The translations under genes and the position numbers were made by a program. This document shows positions 61,040-64,000 of a DNA stretch of 64,000 nt, in pieces. Positions within the stretch are counted from its first letter, which is position 1; each line of letters begins with the position of its first letter. The DNA lies in contig NZ_JAHZSU010000001.1 of the NCBI RefSeq assembly GCF_019457945.1, positions 62,001-126,000 on the forward strand, in the 5' to 3' direction. The notes below the pieces were generated by a model. It was not told the origin of the DNA. It saw nothing but the letters and a program-made list of their open reading frames with translations, and did no database searches. The stretch comes from Ornithinimicrobium laminariae (GTDB lineage Bacteria > Actinomycetota > Actinomycetes > Actinomycetales > Dermatophilaceae).

Positions 61040-61871
61040 GAAAATCCAGTCAGCTCCGATAGCGGCCGACTGGCTCGCGCTGCGGCGTCTACTGGATGAC
61101 CAGGCCCGCGGCAGCACAGTCGCGGCACTAGGACAGTTGATCGCCCAGCGCGGCCCGATCAATTCAGTAATCGACGTTGGGGCTGGCACCGGCGCCAATA
61201 CCGCGTGGTTGACACAGCACATCAAGGCGATGGGCGAGACGCCGCGGTGGATCCTGCTCGATCACGACCCCCACTTGCTGAACAACATTGATCTGCCTCC
61301 AAGCGTGCCCTTCACCACTGTGGTTGGCGACATTGCCGATGTCGCTACTGTCGCCGCGGCAAGCTCCGCGCCCTGCCTCGTCAGTGCATCCGCCCTCCTC
61401 GATGTGCTCACCTTCGAGGCCATCGACTCCCTCGTGGGTGCGATCTGCAAGCACGCCAACGCCGCGATTTTGGCGCTCAGCGTGACCGGACGGCTATCAC
61501 TCAGCCCACCACACCCCTTCGATGAGCACCTCGTTCAAGCCTTTAATAACCACCAATCGCGCGGCACCCTGTCCGGGCCAGCCGGGATTGAGGCTGCTGC
61601 CACCGCCTTCGCCAAGTGTCAATGGCAGGTGCTCCGCGTTCCGACGCCGTGGACGCTCGATGCGAACTCCACGGCGATGACGCGGCGGTGGCTGCAAGAC
61701 CGCGTTGCCGCCGCAAGCGAACTCCTGCCAGATTCACCGGAGTTGGGCGCTTGGGCAACAGCACGTGAGGCCCAACTCAACGCCGGCGAGTTGCGAGTGA
61801 TCGTCGAACACGAAGACCTTTTGGCCTGGCCTGACGACGCAGAGGCACCCTGCGCACCTGGCTCGCTATGA
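61029..61871 (+). CDS. SAM-dependent methyltransferase
   Basis: 280 residues. SAM motif I is SVIDVGAGTGANTAWLTQ (about residues 46-63), followed by WILLDHDPHLL and VPFTTVVGDIAD (motif II/III positions). The methyl acceptor is unknown. The start is GTG 61029, overlapping the GT4 stop by 11 bp; its stop overlaps the next gene by 4 bp. No membrane segment. Confidence 0.87.
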   Translation: MSDEKIQSAPIAADWLALRRLLDDQARGSTVAALGQLIAQRGPINSVIDVGAGTGANTAWLTQHIKAMGETPRWILLDHDPHLLNNIDLPPSVPFTTVVGDIADVATVAAASSAPCLVSASALLDVLTFEAIDSLVGAICKHANAAILALSVTGRLSLSPPHPFDEHLVQAFNNHQSRGTLSGPAGIEAAATAFAKCQWQVLRVPTPWTLDANSTAMTRRWLQDRVAAASELLPDSPELGAWATAREAQLNAGELRVIVEHEDLLAWPDDAEAPCAPGSL

Positions 61872-62749
61872 CGGCAAGGCGCCGATGGCAAGCGCTGGCC
61901 GGCGTCCTCGTGCTGTTCGTAGTCATTGCTGGTTTTGGCTTAGGACCTTTCGTTACTGCCTTCAAGTCTCTGACACCCCTCGCCGCGCTGGTCGCGTTGT
62001 GCTGGGGTCTCGTGCCAGTTGTCACGCACGCCGAACGCTGGCGCAGTGTGGCCCACGCATTCCAATCAGCACCCCCCAGGGCGAGGGCCATGGCCGCGAT
62101 CTATCAGAGTTCGTTCCTCAATATGGTGCTACCTGGCGGAGTTGCCGGTGATGTGCTGAGGGCGATCGATCACCCAGTCGGCACTAGGCCCAAAGGCGGC
62201 TCGGGCGCGAGAGTGGTGACCGCAGAGCGACTCCTGGGCACCGCTGTGACGATGCTCGGGGCAATCGTGGCCATCATGTTCACCGGGCTTAATCTCGCTT
62301 GGGGACTGCTCGGCTTGGGCCTGACCGCAGTGCTGTTGACCCTGGTTTGGCTGTTAGCGGCCCGACACCTGCCCGCGCTTCGCGTGCTGCGTGCGCTGGT
62401 CTGGTCGCTACTGATGTGGCTGAGCCTGCTCGCCCTGACGGTTTACGGTTCCACCCTGGCTCTGCCTGACTTGAGTCTGACCTCAGCCACAGCCCTCGGC
62501 GCCATCTGCCTAGCGGCCATGGCCATACCGGTGAATGTAGGTGGTTGGGGGCCACGTGAGGGTCTCACTGCTTTGGCCGCTGTCGTCTGGGGGCTGCCGG
62601 CCCAGAGCGGAGTTGTTCTAGCGGCAACGTTTGGCGTGCTGGCGCTGATCGGCACCCTGCCAGGTGCCGTCGTGCTGGTTATGACGGTGCTTCGCCCTCG
62701 GGAATCGCCCGGAACCACACCTGGGTCAGCAAGTCGTCTCCGAGCATGA
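61868..62749 (+). CDS. lysylphosphatidylglycerol-synthase-TM/UPF0104-like membrane protein
   Basis: 293 residues with about seven or eight hydrophobic segments. It contains [21 protein letters not shown] and [10 protein letters not shown], characteristic of the LPG_synthase_TM (UPF0104, YbhN-like) family, whose members act as lipid flippases or as the membrane half of lipid-modifying enzymes. It could move a glycosylated lipid across the membrane. It overlaps the methyltransferase gene by 4 bp and converges with the riboflavin-type gene, overlapping it by 71 bp. Confidence 0.87.
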   Translation: MTARRRWQALAGVLVLFVVIAGFGLGPFVTAFKSLTPLAALVALCWGLVPVVTHAERWRSVAHAFQSAPPRARAMAAIYQSSFLNMVLPGGVAGDVLRAIDHPVGTRPKGGSGARVVTAERLLGTAVTMLGAIVAIMFTGLNLAWGLLGLGLTAVLLTLVWLLAARHLPALRVLRALVWSLLMWLSLLALTVYGSTLALPDLSLTSATALGAICLAAMAIPVNVGGWGPREGLTALAAVVWGLPAQSGVVLAATFGVLALIGTLPGAVVLVMTVLRPRESPGTTPGSASRLRA

Positions 62750-64000
62750 AACGGCGCACGGGCGCGCGCAAGGCGCCAGCGAGCGCCGGATTGCCAGCGA
62801 ACCTCAATCCCGGGACCCCATCGCCAATGAGCATTGGCGCCGTGGTCAAGGACAACGAATCGAGCAATCCGGCCTCAAGGAAGTCCGAAACGGTTTTGCC
62901 GCCACCCTCAACCAAGATTCGGCCCCAACCCTGGCCTGAGAGAGCGGTCACCACGGTAGCTGCGGGGATGTGTGAGTCGGTGAGTTGAATTGGCCAGTGG
63001 CTCACGTGGTCGGCCAGCGGGGGCACCTCGACGTCGCCGCCGGTGACCCACACCGTCGGCGCAGCCGGGTCATTCAGCACCTTGGCAGTTTGCGGGATCC
63101 GCCCCTTCGGATCCAAGACAACGCGCACCGGGTTAACCCCAGGAGCATCCCGGACGGTCAATTGCGGGTCATCGGAGCACACCGTGCCCGCGCCAACGAT
63201 GACCGCATCAACCAGGGCGCGCAATCGATGAAGGTGCTGACGATCCTGGGGCCCCGAAACGAAGTTGGCATCTCCAGTAGATGAGGCAATGAAGCCGTCC
63301 AGACTCTGTGCGAGTTGGGCGATCACGAAGGGTGAACCCGCATCCACGATCGGTGCGTAGATATCGACTAGCTCGCGGTCAACCCCGTCGCTGATCTCCG
63401 TAGAGACTCGCCCCTGCAGCAACTCATGCCACACGTCAGATTCATGGTCTGGCACGTCGTGGGCCATGCGAGCCCGCTTGGTCGCCAGATAGCGCGCGTT
63501 CTCGGCATGCTCGGGGACAAACAGCGGGGAACGCTGAGCCACGGTGATGCCCAGGTCGCGCAGTGCGTCTTCTTTAGCCGGGTTCGAGGACAACAAGGTC
63601 ACTTGGGGCAAACCCAAGTCGCTCAGCATGGCCGCCGCGGCGCGATAGTCCCGCGCATCGGCAGGGTGCCCCAAGGCCAAATTGGCATCGACCGTGTCGA
63701 CACCTTGGTCTTGCAACGTATACGCCTTGAGTTTCTCTAACAGGCCGATCCCCCGGCCTTCGTGCCCGCGCAGATAAAGAACTGCACCCGAGCCGCGGCC
63801 AGCGATCACCTTGAGCGCGGCCTGAAGTTGCTGCCCGCAGTCGCATCGCAGCGAGCCTAAAGCGTCGCCGGTCAGGCATTCGGAGTGCAGCCGGACCAGC
63901 GGCGCGGACTCCCCCGTCTCGTCATGCAAAGGGGTATGCGGAGCGATCAGAGCGACGTGCTCGTGCTCGTCGGCATCGCGATAGCCAACCATCGCGAAAG
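62679..64000 (-). CDS. GTP cyclohydrolase II fused to RibD-type reductase domain (5' end outside window)
   Basis: At least 439 residues; the frame is open to the right edge and the usual FAMVGYRD start region indicates that the true start is beyond it. GTP cyclohydrolase II part: zinc ligands in [16 protein letters not shown] (Cys39, Cys50, Cys52 of the visible frame) and [10 protein letters not shown]. From about 220 a RibD_C pyrimidine-reductase domain follows ([41 protein letters not shown]). No deaminase or DHBP-synthase domain is visible. It converges with the flippase-like gene. Confidence 0.9.
   Translation of the reverse strand, partial: FAMVGYRDADEHEHVALIAPHTPLHDETGESAPLVRLHSECLTGDALGSLRCDCGQQLQAALKVIAGRGSGAVLYLRGHEGRGIGLLEKLKAYTLQDQGVDTVDANLALGHPADARDYRAAAAMLSDLGLPQVTLLSSNPAKEDALRDLGITVAQRSPLFVPEHAENARYLATKRARMAHDVPDHESDVWHELLQGRVSTEISDGVDRELVDIYAPIVDAGSPFVIAQLAQSLDGFIASSTGDANFVSGPQDRQHLHRLRALVDAVIVGAGTVCSDDPQLTVRDAPGVNPVRVVLDPKGRIPQTAKVLNDPAAPTVWVTGGDVEVPPLADHVSHWPIQLTDSHIPAATVVTALSGQGWGRILVEGGGKTVSDFLEAGLLDSLSLTTAPMLIGDGVPGLRFAGNPALAGALRAPVRRFMLGDDLLTQVWFRAIPEGEAPS

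Noticed and set aside
1..64000. CRISPR arrays, prophage or integrative element
   Set aside because: No regularly spaced repeats with unique spacers, no Cas, integrase, capsid or tail proteins; the repeats found are IS end motifs or short microduplications.

Overview
The window looks like a chromosomal segment of a high-GC Gram-positive bacterium (Actinomycetota, class Actinomycetes). Evidence: GC-rich third positions, GTG starts, many genes that appear leaderless, single-chain glycyl-tRNA synthetase, arsenate reductases of the mycothiol/mycoredoxin type, a HrcA/CIRCE system, a gluABCD-type glutamate importer, actinobacterial families (DUF3097, DUF6703, CE1758/CE1759-type flavin enzymes), and tRNA genes without an encoded CCA. 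The housekeeping backbone (dnaG, dgt, glyQS, zur, uppS, recO, era, CBS protein, ybeY, phoH, rsmE, dnaJ, hrcA, hemW, lepA, gpgP-like, rsfS, nadD) follows the gene order known from the Mycobacterium tuberculosis Rv2343c-Rv2421c region. I cannot name the order or genus.

Layout. 0-1.8 kb: an unknown lipoprotein and a GlcD-type FAD oxidase. 1.9-4.4 kb: arsenic resistance (ACR3 pump, an ArsR-ArsC fusion, a second ArsC), followed by an IS481-like element (4.4-5.8 kb) inserted at the 3' end of a tRNA-Ile2(CAU) gene. 6.0-9.3 kb: glutamate-type ABC importer. 9.4-16.6 kb: a decayed membrane gene, tRNA-Asn, dnaG, a hydrolase, a stand-alone LigD-type polymerase domain, dgt, and a frameshifted DUF2277 gene. 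16.6-19.3 kb: an ABM-domain membrane protein, a rhodanese, and a damaged ECF sigma/anti-sigma pair. 19.4-26.5 kb: dusB, a flavin oxidoreductase pair with a likely operator, lysG/lysE, GNAT, glyQS. 26.5-29.7 kb: znuACB-zur under a Zur box. 29.8-37.8 kb: uppS-recO, the dhaKLM operon, a protealysin-like protease and era. 37.9-46 kb: CBS protein, ybeY, phoH, HIT, MFS, rsmE, dnaJ, hrcA with CIRCE, DUF3097. 46.4-56.9 kb: DUF4870, hemW, trmB, lepA, a PemK-like protein, a fasciclin lipoprotein with a sulfite-oxidase-like molybdoenzyme, tRNA-Ala, a nitroreductase, and the gpgP-like/rsfS/nadD group. 56.9-64 kb: a tight cluster of unassigned biosynthetic genes.

The most interesting part is this last cluster. 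It holds a GT2 glycosyltransferase, a CDP-alcohol phosphatidyltransferase, an MDR dehydrogenase, a pterin-synthase-like protein that lacks a canonical zinc His and the usual Cys, a GT4 glycosyltransferase, a methyltransferase, a flippase-like membrane protein, and a GTP cyclohydrolase II fused to a RibD-type reductase domain. It looks like a pathway joining GTP-derived heterocycle chemistry to glycosyl and lipid transfer, but no product can be assigned from sequence alone. Other notable signals are iterated 18-bp motifs in both ends of the IS element, an ECF sigma factor missing most of region 2 next to a frameshifted anti-sigma gene, and a DhaM protein carrying a complete Enzyme I.
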